Assembly: GCF_946221145.1 (NCBI RefSeq)
Contig: NZ_CAMIOH010000182.1
Location: forward strand, 1-6,459
Source of the DNA: an uncultured Paracoccus sp.
Lineage (GTDB): Bacteria; Pseudomonadota; Alphaproteobacteria; Rhodobacterales; Rhodobacteraceae
Direction of reading: 5' to 3'
Length of the DNA: 6,459 nt
Shown here: piece after piece, positions 1 through 5,872 of the stretch
How the letters are laid out: each line of letters starts with the position of its first letter
How positions within the stretch are numbered: the first letter of the stretch is position 1
Notes under the pieces: model-generated
What the model saw: only the letters and a program-made list of their open reading frames with translations
Databases searched by the model: none
Told to the model about the DNA's origin: nothing
Translations under genes and position numbers: made by a program

Positions 1-9
1 GGCTTGGTC

Positions 10-780
10 ATGGGGGTGGAACATAAGGTGCTTCAGGAGGCGATGAAAGGCGCGTTGCGCCTGTTGTATCCGCCGCAATGCGTGGCCTGCGGCGCGCCGG
101 TGGCGGGCGGCGGAGACGATCCGGGCCAGCTATGCCCGGCCTGCTTTCCCGACACGCGCTTCATCACCGGCGCGGCCTGCATCCGCTGCGGGGTGCCGCT
201 GCCCGATGACGGCACCGGCGCGGACGATCCGACGCTGACCTGCGACGACTGCCTGGCAATGGCCCGGCCCTGGCATCGCGGGTGCGCGGCGATGGTCTAT
301 GCGGGCACGGGGCGCAAGCTGGTGCTGGCGTTGAAACATGGCGACCGGCCGGATCTGGCGCCCGCCCTGGCGTCCTGGCTGGCGCACGCGGCGGCCCCGC
401 TGATCCAGCCTGACACCATCGTGGCGCCGGTGCCGCTGCATCTGCGCCGCCTGCTGAAACGCCGCTATAATCAGGCGGCGCTGATCTCGGGCAGGGTGGC
501 ACGGACGCATGGGGTGGCGCATCTGCCCGGCCTGCTGGTCCGACGACGCCATACCCCCGGACAGGATCATCGCGGCGCCAGCGAACGGTTCGCCAATATC
601 GCCGGCGCGCTTGCGGTCAATCCGCGCCATGCGGCGGTCCTGGCGGGTCGGCCGGTATTGCTGGTCGATGACGTGATGGCATCGGGCGCGACAATGGCTG
701 CGGCCACTGAGGCGTTGCTGGCGGCGGGATCGGGGCCGGTTTCGGTCGCGGTTCTGGCAAGGGCGGTCAAGGATGACTAG
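10..780 (+). CDS. comF: ComF family phosphoribosyltransferase-like protein
   Basis: The predicted protein (256 aa from ATG 10) has the two-part ComF layout. The N-terminal third carries four CxxC pairs (C24/C27, C42/C45, C57/C60, C78/C81), a probable zinc-binding region. The C-terminal half is a type I phosphoribosyltransferase domain with the PRPP-binding loop LLVDDVMASGAT at about 217-228, including the paired acidic residues. It also has the family-typical stretch APVPLHLRRLLKRRYNQA. ComF proteins are linked to DNA uptake in naturally competent bacteria, but in alphaproteobacteria they are widespread and their role is unclear, so natural competence should not be assumed. The start is uncertain: TTG 4, ATG 10, GTG 28 and ATG 43 are all in frame, and the frame is open to the window edge. 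GTG 28 has a GGTGGA-like sequence upstream, and ATG 43 would begin 12 residues before the first cysteine. It leads a co-directional set with grxC, whose ATG lies 31 nt downstream. Confidence 0.88.
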   Translation: MGVEHKVLQEAMKGALRLLYPPQCVACGAPVAGGGDDPGQLCPACFPDTRFITGAACIRCGVPLPDDGTGADDPTLTCDDCLAMARPWHRGCAAMVYAGTGRKLVLALKHGDRPDLAPALASWLAHAAAPLIQPDTIVAPVPLHLRRLLKRRYNQAALISGRVARTHGVAHLPGLLVRRRHTPGQDHRGASERFANIAGALAVNPRHAAVLAGRPVLLVDDVMASGATMAAATEALLAAGSGPVSVAVLARAVKDD

Positions 781-792
781 ATATGAGGAGAC

Positions 793-802
793 AGGAAAAG
801 GA
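793..802 (+). promoter_or_regulatory. Ribosome binding site of grxC
   Basis: AGGAAAAGGA lies 9 nt before ATG 812. It favours ATG 812 over the in-frame ATG 773, which overlaps the end of comF and would add 13 residues unlike any glutaredoxin N-terminus. Confidence 0.6.
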
Positions 803-811
803 CGCTTTCTC

Positions 812-1084
812 ATGACCCAGGCCCCGATCACCATCTATACGACCCGCACCTGCCCCTTCTGCATCCGGGCCAAGGGGCTGCTGCGCGACAAGAACGCCCA
901 GTATGACGAAATCGACGTGGGCGCCGATCCCCAGATCCGGGCACAGATGACGCAGCGCGCCGGGGGCCGCCGCACCGTCCCGCAGATCTTCATCGGCGAC
1001 CGGCATGTCGGCGGCTGCGACGACCTGTTCGATCTGGACAGCCAGGGCAAGCTGGACGGCATGCTGGCAGGCACGAAGGCGTGA
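812..1084 (+). CDS. grxC: Glutaredoxin 3 (GrxC), dithiol type
   Basis: A 90-residue protein with the complete single-domain glutaredoxin fold. It acts as a glutathione-dependent cytosolic thiol-disulfide reductase. The dithiol active site CPFC is at residues 14-17, after a short first strand (ITIYTTRT). The cis-proline motif TVPQIFI is at 55-61, and the glutathione-binding GGCDDL is at 67-72. Length and motif order match the GrxC/Grx3 class rather than the monothiol CGFS class. ATG 812 is chosen because it has a good ribosome binding site and gives the usual N-terminus; ATG 773 is possible but less likely. It follows comF closely with no terminator between them, so the two are probably co-transcribed. 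An extra cysteine, C69 in the GGC motif, is common in this class. Confidence 0.95.
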   Translation: MTQAPITIYTTRTCPFCIRAKGLLRDKNAQYDEIDVGADPQIRAQMTQRAGGRRTVPQIFIGDRHVGGCDDLFDLDSQGKLDGMLAGTKA

Positions 1085-1114
1085 ACGGGGCAAAGGTGAC
1101 GCAAGGTCCGGCCA

Positions 1115-1729
1115 ATGTCTGACTTGACCAAGGGGCAGGCTGCAAGGCACGGTCCCGGCTTCGTCCCATCCGGCAAAGCCAGCCCCGTCCCGCAGGCACC
1201 CATGCGCCCCCTCGTATCTTCTTCCGACCGGCCCCAGGCCGCAGACAAGACGCCGGGCAGCGACAGGCCCAGGGATCAGGACAGGCCCAGGGATCAGGAC
1301 AGGCTGGCCGCCAGCCTGTTCGCCGAGGTGCTGATCGCCGACCAGTTGTCGCGCAACCTGATCAGCAAGGCCCTGCCGCGCGGGATGCAGATCTCGCATT
1401 TTTCGGTTCTGAACCTGCTGGCCCATGTGAACGAGGAACGCACCCCCGCTCAGCTGGCGTTGGCCTTTCATGTGACGCGGGGGGCAATGACCAATACGCT
1501 GTCGCGGCTGGAATGGGCGGGGCATGTCCATATCCGGCCGGACTGGGACGACGCCCGGCGCAAATTCGTGTCGATCAGCCCGGCGGGCCGGGCCGCGCGC
1601 GATGCGGCCATCGCCGCCTTCATGCCGCTGATCGCCGAGGTCGTGCGCGACATCGGCATTGATCGCGTCCGCATTGCGCTGCCGGTGCTGCGCGAGTTGC
1701 GGATCCGGCTGGAAGGAAACGGCGCCTAG
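1115..1729 (+). CDS. MarR-family winged-helix transcriptional regulator
   Basis: The C-terminal 140 residues form a complete MarR winged helix-turn-helix. A dimerisation helix starts near residue 64 (LAASLFAEVLIADQL). The HTH lies at about 109-137 (RTPAQLALAFHVTRGAMTN onward), followed by the wing with the D-D-R signature (DWDDARRKFVSISPAGR, about 143-159) and a C-terminal dimerisation helix. It presumably binds DNA as a dimer; ligand and targets cannot be told from sequence. The first 63 residues look unlike a structured domain: they are rich in P, D, R and S, use AGG arginine codons, and include a repeated DRPRDQ. The true start may be ATG 1202 (175 aa) rather than ATG 1115 (204 aa); neither has a strong ribosome binding site. 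A MarR gene beside ubiG is, from memory, common in Rhodobacteraceae. Its stop codon overlaps that of ubiG on the other strand. Confidence 0.88.
   Translation: MSDLTKGQAARHGPGFVPSGKASPVPQAPMRPLVSSSDRPQAADKTPGSDRPRDQDRPRDQDRLAASLFAEVLIADQLSRNLISKALPRGMQISHFSVLNLLAHVNEERTPAQLALAFHVTRGAMTNTLSRLEWAGHVHIRPDWDDARRKFVSISPAGRAARDAAIAAFMPLIAEVVRDIGIDRVRIALPVLRELRIRLEGNGA
1262..1304 (+). repeat. 18-bp perfect tandem repeat, about 2.4 copies
   Basis: The unit GACAGGCCCAGGGATCAG occurs at 1262-1279 and again, identically, at 1280-1297, followed by 7 more matching bases at 1298-1304. Being 18 bp, it keeps frame and encodes DRPRDQ twice, then DR, just before the MarR core of the regulator. Confidence 0.95.
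1726..1729. other. Overlapping convergent stop codons (CTAG)
   Basis: The palindrome CTAG serves both genes. TAG at 1727-1729 ends the MarR gene on the + strand, and TAG read from 1728 to 1726 ends ubiG on the - strand. There is therefore no intergenic space between the two genes, and no intrinsic terminator is visible at the junction. Confidence 0.95.
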
Positions 1730-2460
1730 GCTTCGCGCCGCGCCGTCAGGACATAGTTCACCGACATGTCGCGATCCGACAGCGACCAGCCGAAGCCGAT
1801 CGGGTTGAAGACCATGCCGCGCCGATCGGCGACGGTCAGGCCCGCACCCGCCGCCATGCCCGCCAGTTCGTCCGGCGTGATAAAGCGGTTCCAGTCATGG
1901 GTGCCGCGCGGCAGCCACCGCAGGATCCATTCCGCCCCCAGGATCGCCGCGCCGAAGCTTTTCGCGGTGCGGTTCAGGGTGGACAGGATCACCAGCCCGC
2001 CTGGCCGCAGCAGATCGCGGCAGGTGGCGACGAAGGCCGCGGGATCGGCCACGTGTTCGACGATCTCCAGGGCCAGAACCACGTCATACCGGTGCCCTTC
2101 GGCCGCCAGGGATTCGGCGGTGGCGGCGCGATAGTCGATGCCAAGCCCCTGCCCTTCGGCATGGGTCCGCGCCACGGCGATATTGCCTTCGGCCGCGTCG
2201 GCGCCCGTGACCTGGGCGCCCAGCCGCGCCATCGGTTCGGCGACCAGCCCGCCGCCGCAGCCGATGTCCAGCAGCCGCAACCCGTCGAACGGGCGCAGGC
2301 TGTGCCGGTCGCGGCGGAATTCGGCGGCGATCTGGGTGGCGATGTAGTCCAGGCGCACCGGGTTCATCAGGTGCAGCGGCCGGAACTTGCCCTTGGGATC
2401 CCACCAGTCCGCGGCCATCGCCTCGAACTTGGCGACCTCGGCGGGGTCGATGCTTGTCAT
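1726..2460 (-). CDS. ubiG: Ubiquinone biosynthesis 3-O-methyltransferase UbiG
   Basis: A 244-aa class I SAM-dependent methyltransferase, close to the 240 aa of the E. coli enzyme. UbiG catalyses both O-methylation steps of ubiquinone synthesis at the inner membrane. The N-terminus has the family-typical FEAMAADWWDPKGKFRPLH (about 12-30) and LMNPVRLDYI (31-40). SAM-binding motif I, LDIGCGGG, is at 64-71. LEIVEHV is at 131-137, LRPGG at 151-155 and the UbiG-typical TLNRT at 161-165. Start ATG (bases 2460-2458) is preceded 7 nt upstream by AAGGA. The frame stays open upstream on the - strand through pip, but that part is antisense shadow. It is divergent from pip and convergent with the MarR gene. 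Confidence 0.96.
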   Translation of the reverse strand: MTSIDPAEVAKFEAMAADWWDPKGKFRPLHLMNPVRLDYIATQIAAEFRRDRHSLRPFDGLRLLDIGCGGGLVAEPMARLGAQVTGADAAEGNIAVARTHAEGQGLGIDYRAATAESLAAEGHRYDVVLALEIVEHVADPAAFVATCRDLLRPGGLVILSTLNRTAKSFGAAILGAEWILRWLPRGTHDWNRFITPDELAGMAAGAGLTVADRRGMVFNPIGFGWSLSDRDMSVNYVLTARREA

Positions 2461-2467
2461 GACGTTG

Positions 2468-2472
2468 TCCTT
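2468..2472 (-). promoter_or_regulatory. Ribosome binding site of ubiG
   Basis: AAGGA on the - strand (TCCTT on +) lies 7 nt upstream of the ubiG ATG. This supports the start at 2460 and not an upstream in-frame codon. Confidence 0.6.
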
Positions 2473-2494
2473 CTGGCGGGCCGGTCCGACTGCG

Positions 2495-2502
2495 CTTATA
2501 GT
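2495..2502. promoter_or_regulatory. Candidate shared -10 core for divergent ubiG and pip promoters
   Basis: CTTATAGT is the only AT-rich stretch in the 48-bp spacer between ubiG and pip. On the + strand it contains TATAGT (2497-2502), six bases before the pip ATG. On the - strand it contains TATAAG (2500-2495), about 35 nt before the ubiG ATG. I see no convincing -35 hexamer for either direction, so this rests on position and the -10 match alone. Confidence 0.4.
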
Positions 2503-2508
2503 GGGACG

Positions 2509-3495
2509 ATGGACCGATTGGCAGGACAAATCGCCGCGTCGCACGGCCGCCTTCATCCGGGCGGCGAACCCTTTGCCCGGCACATGCTGGATGTGGGCGA
2601 CGGCCATCAGATCTATGTCGAGGAAAGCGGCAATCCCCAAGGCCGCCCCGTCATCGTCCTGCATGGCGGGCCGGGCGGCGGATGCAGCCCCTTCATGCGC
2701 CGCTTCTTCGATCCGGCCCACTATCGCGCGATCCTGTTCGACCAGCGGGGCTGCGGACGGTCGCGCCCGCAGGCTTCGGTCCATGCCAATACCACCGGGC
2801 ATCTGATCGCGGATATCGAAACGATCCGCACCCGGCTGGGCCTGGGGCCCGTCCTGCTGTTCGGCGGCAGTTGGGGGGCGACGCTGGCCCTGGCCTATGC
2901 CCAGACGCATCCTGGCCAGGTGACCGGGCTGGTGCTGCGCGGCGTGTTCCTGGGCACCCGGTCCGAGCTTGACTGGTTCTATGGCGGCGGTGCGGGCCGG
3001 TTCTTCCCGGATCTGTGGGCGCAGTTCTGCGACCCGATCCCCGAAAGCGAACGCGGCGACCTGATCGCGGCCTATCACAAGCGGCTGTTTTCCGACGATG
3101 CCGGGCGGCAGGGCCGCTTTGCCCAGCCCTGGCTGATGTGGGAAAACGCCCTGGCCGGGCTGCAATCCTCGGCCGTCAGCCATGCGCCGCCGGATTACGC
3201 CCGCGCCTTCGCCCGGTTGGAGAATCACTATTTCACCAACCGCTGCTTTCTGGACGAAGGCCAGCTGCTGCGCGACCGCCACCGGATCGAACACCTGCCC
3301 GCCGTGATCGTGCAGGGCCGCTATGACATGGTCTGCCCGCCGCTGTCCGCCTGGCGTCTGGCAGAGGGCTGGGACGGCTGCGAATTGCGGCTGGTTCCGG
3401 CATCCGGCCATGCGCTGTCGGAGCCCCGGATCACGGCGGAACTGGTGCAGGTGATGGACGCGATCCGGGATCGGGACGACACGCGGCCAGATTGA
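2509..3495 (+). CDS. pip: Proline iminopeptidase (alpha/beta hydrolase, family S33)
   Basis: A 328-aa cytoplasmic serine peptidase that removes N-terminal proline from peptides. All hallmarks of prolyl aminopeptidase are present: the oxyanion-hole motif HGGPGGG at 52-58, DQRGCGRS at 78-85, and the nucleophile elbow GGSWG with Ser121. The triad is completed by Asp273 (QGRYDMVCP) and His301 (SGHAL). Glu212 (WENA) and Glu238 (LENHYF) match the glutamates that, in the Serratia enzyme, hold the substrate amino group; this separates it from other alpha/beta hydrolases. ATG 2509 gives the usual N-terminus MDRLAGQ. No proper ribosome binding site precedes it (only GGGA at 2503-2506), and a -10-like TATAGT lies so near that a leaderless transcript is possible. 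Its reading frame is open far upstream, but only as shadow of ubiG. Confidence 0.95.
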   Translation: MDRLAGQIAASHGRLHPGGEPFARHMLDVGDGHQIYVEESGNPQGRPVIVLHGGPGGGCSPFMRRFFDPAHYRAILFDQRGCGRSRPQASVHANTTGHLIADIETIRTRLGLGPVLLFGGSWGATLALAYAQTHPGQVTGLVLRGVFLGTRSELDWFYGGGAGRFFPDLWAQFCDPIPESERGDLIAAYHKRLFSDDAGRQGRFAQPWLMWENALAGLQSSAVSHAPPDYARAFARLENHYFTNRCFLDEGQLLRDRHRIEHLPAVIVQGRYDMVCPPLSAWRLAEGWDGCELRLVPASGHALSEPRITAELVQVMDAIRDRDDTRPD

Positions 3496-3497
3496 CC

Positions 3498-3525
3498 TTG
3501 CAAATTGCGCATGTGCTGCTAAATA
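3498..3525 (+). promoter_or_regulatory. Candidate promoter of the rimP-nusA operon
   Basis: TTGCAA (3498-3503) and TAAATA (3520-3525) are separated by 16 bp. A TG dinucleotide one base before the second box (3517-3518) resembles an extended -10. Transcription would start near 3532, giving a leader of roughly 88 nt. It begins three bases after the pip stop. The -10 match is imperfect (3 of 6). A second -35-like TTGACC (3492-3497) overlaps the pip stop but has poor spacing. Confidence 0.45.
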
Positions 3526-3536
3526 GCGCATCAACA

Positions 3537-3577
3537 GCGGCGCAGGCTTCCACCCCCTGCCCACCGGCGCTTTCCGC
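3537..3577 (+). promoter_or_regulatory. Possible leader stem-loop upstream of the terminator
   Basis: The segment 3537-3546 (GCGGCGCAGG) can pair with 3564-3577 (CCGGCGCTTTCCGC): GCGG with CCGC, CGC with GCG and GG with CC, leaving a small bulge and one mismatch. A competing shorter hairpin is GCAGG (3542-3546) with CCTGC (3556-3560). Both were found by eye, with no folding energy computed. Confidence 0.3.
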
Positions 3578-3579
3578 AT

Positions 3580-3601
3580 GGCCCGCTTGTCGGGCCTTTT
3601 T
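3580..3601 (+). terminator. Intrinsic terminator between pip and rimP
   Basis: A perfect 6-bp G/C stem, GGCCCG (3580-3585) with CGGGCC (3591-3596), has a 5-nt loop (CTTGT) and is followed at once by five T (3597-3601). This is a textbook rho-independent terminator for the + strand. It lies 84 nt after the pip stop and 18 nt before the rimP ATG. It can end pip transcripts, but it also sits inside any rimP leader made from the promoter candidate at 3498-3525, so it may act as an attenuator. Confidence 0.85.
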
Positions 3602-3609
3602 CATATCCG

Positions 3610-3615
3610 AAGGGA
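3610..3615 (+). promoter_or_regulatory. Ribosome binding site of rimP
   Basis: AAGGGA lies 4 nt before ATG 3620. It rules in that start over the in-frame ATG 3578, which falls at the base of the terminator hairpin. Confidence 0.6.
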
Positions 3616-3619
3616 TCTC

Positions 3620-4234
3620 ATGTCGAACGATCTGATCGCCAAGACGGCCATCGACCGCCGCCTGGCCGAGATCATCGCCCCGGTGATCGAGGATCTGGGG
3701 TTCGAACTGGTCCGCGTCCGGTTGCAGGGCGGCAAGACCGCGACCTTGCAGATCATGGCCGACCGCCCCGAAGGCGGCATCAACGTGGACGATTGCGGCG
3801 ACATTTCCGTGGCCGTCAGCGCCACGCTGGATGTCGAAGACCCGATCGAGGACAATTATCACCTTGAGGTCAGCAGCCCCGGCATCGACCGCCCGCTGAC
3901 CCGGATGAAGGATTTCGAAGCCTTCGAGGGATACGAGGCGCGGCTGGAAACCAATCAGGCCATCGACGGGCGCAAACGCTTCAAGGGCGTCCTGGCCGGG
4001 ACCGAGGGCGACGAGGTTCTGCTGAACATCGAGGAAGCGGGCGAGGTCCAGACCATCGGCCTGCAATTCGACTGGCTGTCGGATGCCAAGCTGGTCCTGA
4101 CCGACGAGCTGATCCGCGAAATGCTGCGTCAGAAAAAAGAGGCCGGGGTCGAGATCGAGCATCTGGACGAGGCCGATTTCGACGCGATCGAAACCGAAGA
4201 CAACGCTGGCGACACCGCCACTGACAAGGAGTGA
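3620..4234 (+). CDS. rimP: Ribosome maturation factor RimP
   Basis: RimP binds the free 30S subunit and assists its maturation. The 204-aa product has the N-terminal alpha-beta domain (IDRRLAEIIAPVIEDLGFEL at 11-30) and the family signature LEVSSPGIDRPL at 82-93. The Sm-like C-terminal domain follows (about 95-160, with FEGYEARLE, then FKGVLAGTEGDEVLLNIE). It is longer than E. coli RimP (about 150 aa) because of a charged, acidic C-terminal tail from about residue 165, which looks disordered and seems usual for Rhodobacteraceae. ATG 3620 is chosen from its ribosome binding site and its position after the terminator. It is the first gene of the conserved rimP-nusA-ylxR order; nusA begins 3 nt after its stop, with the nusA ribosome binding site inside the rimP end. 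Confidence 0.95.
   Translation: MSNDLIAKTAIDRRLAEIIAPVIEDLGFELVRVRLQGGKTATLQIMADRPEGGINVDDCGDISVAVSATLDVEDPIEDNYHLEVSSPGIDRPLTRMKDFEAFEGYEARLETNQAIDGRKRFKGVLAGTEGDEVLLNIEEAGEVQTIGLQFDWLSDAKLVLTDELIREMLRQKKEAGVEIEHLDEADFDAIETEDNAGDTATDKE
4226..4231 (+). promoter_or_regulatory. Ribosome binding site of nusA
   Basis: AAGGAG within the last codons of rimP lies 6 nt before ATG 4238. The spacing favours this ATG over GTG 4235, which would be only 3 nt away, and suggests coupled translation of rimP and nusA. Confidence 0.7.
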
Positions 4235-4237
4235 GTG

Positions 4238-5854
4238 ATGGCAATCACCTCTGCCAACCAGCTTGAACTGCTGCAAACCGCCGAAGCCGTCGCGCGCGAG
4301 AAGATGATCGAGCCCGAGCTGGTCATCGAAGCGATGGAGGACAGCCTCGCCCGGGCCGCCAAGTCGCGTTACGGCGCCGAGATGGACATCCGCGTCAAGA
4401 TCGACCGCAAGACCGGCAACGCCACCTTCACCCGCATCCGCACCGTGGTGGGCGATGACGAGGTCGAGAATTACCAGGCGCAGCTGACCGTCGATCAGGC
4501 CCGCCCCTATCTGAGCGATCCCAAGATCGGCGACGAGATCGTTGATCAGGTGCCGCCGGTCGAACTGGGCCGGATCGCCGCGCAATCGGCCAAGCAGGTG
4601 ATCCTGCAACGAGTCCGCGAGGCCGAGCGCGACCGCCAGTATGAGGAATTCAAGGACCGCGCCGGCACCATCATCAACGGCATCGTCAAGCGCGAGGAAT
4701 ACGGCAACATCATCGTCGACGTGGGCCGGGGCGAGGCGATCCTGCGCCGCAACGAAAAGATCGGCCGCGAAAGCTATCGCCCGAACGACCGGATCCGCGC
4801 CTATGTCAAGGACGTGCGCCGCGAGTCGCGCGGGCCGCAGATCTTCCTGTCGCGCACCGATCCGCAGTTCATGGCCGAACTGTTCAAGATGGAAGTGCCG
4901 GAGATCTATGACGGCATCATCGAGATCAAGGCCGTCGCCCGCGATCCCGGCTCGCGCGCCAAGATCGCGGTCATCAGCTATGACAACTCGATCGACCCGG
5001 TGGGGGCCTGCGTGGGGATGCGCGGCAGCCGCGTCCAGGCCGTGGTCGGCGAATTGCAGGGCGAAAAGATCGACATCATTCCCTGGAACGACGATCAGGC
5101 GACCTTCCTGGTCAACGCCCTGCAACCGGCCGAGGTCAGCAAGGTCGTCTTCGACGAGGAAGCCGCCAAGATCGAGGTCGTGGTCCCCGACGAACAGCTG
5201 TCGCTGGCCATCGGCCGTCGCGGCCAGAACGTCCGCCTGGCCAGCCAGCTGACCGGCCTGGATATCGACATCCTGACCGAGGAAGAGGAATCCAAGCGCC
5301 GTCAGGCCGAATTCAACGCCCGCACCCAGCTGTTCATGGACGCCCTGGATCTGGACGAATTCTTTGCCCAGCTTCTGGTCGCCGAAGGTTTCACCAACCT
5401 GGAAGAGGTGGCCTATGTCGATCAGGACGAATTGCTGTCGATCGACGGTGTGGACGAAGGCACCGCGTCGGAATTGCAGGCCCGCGCCCGCGACGTTCTG
5501 GAAGCCAAGAACAAGGCCGCGCTTGAAAACGCCCGCGCCCTGGGCGCCGAGGACAGCCTTATTGAATTCGAGGGGCTGACCCCCCAGATGGTAGAGGCCC
5601 TGGCCAAGGACGGCGTGAAGACGCTGGAAGATTTCGCCACCTGCGCCGACTGGGAACTGGCTGGCGGCTGGACGACGGTGAACGGCCAGCGTGTCAAGGA
5701 CGAAGGCTTGCTGGAACCCTATGACATATCGCTGGAAGACGCGCAGACCATGGTGATGACGGCCCGCGTCATGCTGGGCTGGGTCGACCCCGAGGAGCTG
5801 GAGACCGCCGATGACGCGGAGGATGGCGACACCGACGAGGAGGCCGGGGCGTGA
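4238..5854 (+). CDS. nusA: Transcription termination/antitermination factor NusA
   Basis: A 538-aa full-length NusA, which binds RNA polymerase and nascent RNA and modulates pausing, termination and antitermination. Domains in order: RNAP-binding N-terminal domain (about 1-135); S1 domain (about 140-206, from AGTIINGIVKREEYGNIIVD); KH1 with GMRG at 260-263; KH2 with GRRG at 326-329 (AIGRRGQNVRLASQL). Two C-terminal helix-hairpin-helix acidic repeats follow, about 365-425 (LFMDALDLDEFFAQLLV onward) and about 440-516 (LIEFEGLTPQMVEALAKDGV onward). It ends in an acidic tail (DDAEDGDTDEEAGA). The second repeat carries an insertion rich in G and W, around 473-495. Such C-terminal repeats are found in E. 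coli and most proteobacteria but are absent from Bacillus NusA. It is translated directly after rimP, and ylxR follows 18 nt downstream. Confidence 0.97.
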   Translation: MAITSANQLELLQTAEAVAREKMIEPELVIEAMEDSLARAAKSRYGAEMDIRVKIDRKTGNATFTRIRTVVGDDEVENYQAQLTVDQARPYLSDPKIGDEIVDQVPPVELGRIAAQSAKQVILQRVREAERDRQYEEFKDRAGTIINGIVKREEYGNIIVDVGRGEAILRRNEKIGRESYRPNDRIRAYVKDVRRESRGPQIFLSRTDPQFMAELFKMEVPEIYDGIIEIKAVARDPGSRAKIAVISYDNSIDPVGACVGMRGSRVQAVVGELQGEKIDIIPWNDDQATFLVNALQPAEVSKVVFDEEAAKIEVVVPDEQLSLAIGRRGQNVRLASQLTGLDIDILTEEEESKRRQAEFNARTQLFMDALDLDEFFAQLLVAEGFTNLEEVAYVDQDELLSIDGVDEGTASELQARARDVLEAKNKAALENARALGAEDSLIEFEGLTPQMVEALAKDGVKTLEDFATCADWELAGGWTTVNGQRVKDEGLLEPYDISLEDAQTMVMTARVMLGWVDPEELETADDAEDGDTDEEAGA

Positions 5855-5872
5855 TGCCCCGGATTTGCCCGC

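Noticed and set aside
1124..1129. TTGACC as a -35 box for the MarR gene
   Set aside because: No -10-like hexamer is present at a 15-19 bp spacing downstream.
767..1531. A 254-codon - strand frame opposite grxC and the MarR gene
   Set aside because: It is low-complexity and covers two well-supported genes. The repeated segment in it is only the complement of the 18-bp tandem repeat.
1897..2508. Upstream extension of the pip frame through ubiG on the + strand
   Set aside because: Proline iminopeptidase similarity starts at ATG 2509, and the upstream residues are antisense to the ubiG coding region.
2461..3579. Upstream extension of the ubiG frame across pip on the - strand
   Set aside because: UbiG similarity begins exactly at the ATG at 2460, which has a ribosome binding site; the upstream part is shadow of pip.
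3578..3619. Longer RimP starting at ATG 3578
   Set aside because: The extra 14 residues would be encoded by the terminator hairpin and T-tract; ATG 3620 has a ribosome binding site.
3496..3619. A tRNA gene upstream of rimP, as in E. coli (metY)
   Set aside because: No tRNA-like arms or TTCGA-type T-loop sequence are present in this 124-bp gap.
4641..5252. A 203-codon + strand frame inside nusA
   Set aside because: It is rich in R, S, A and P, typical of an out-of-frame reading of a GC-rich gene, and has no start signal.
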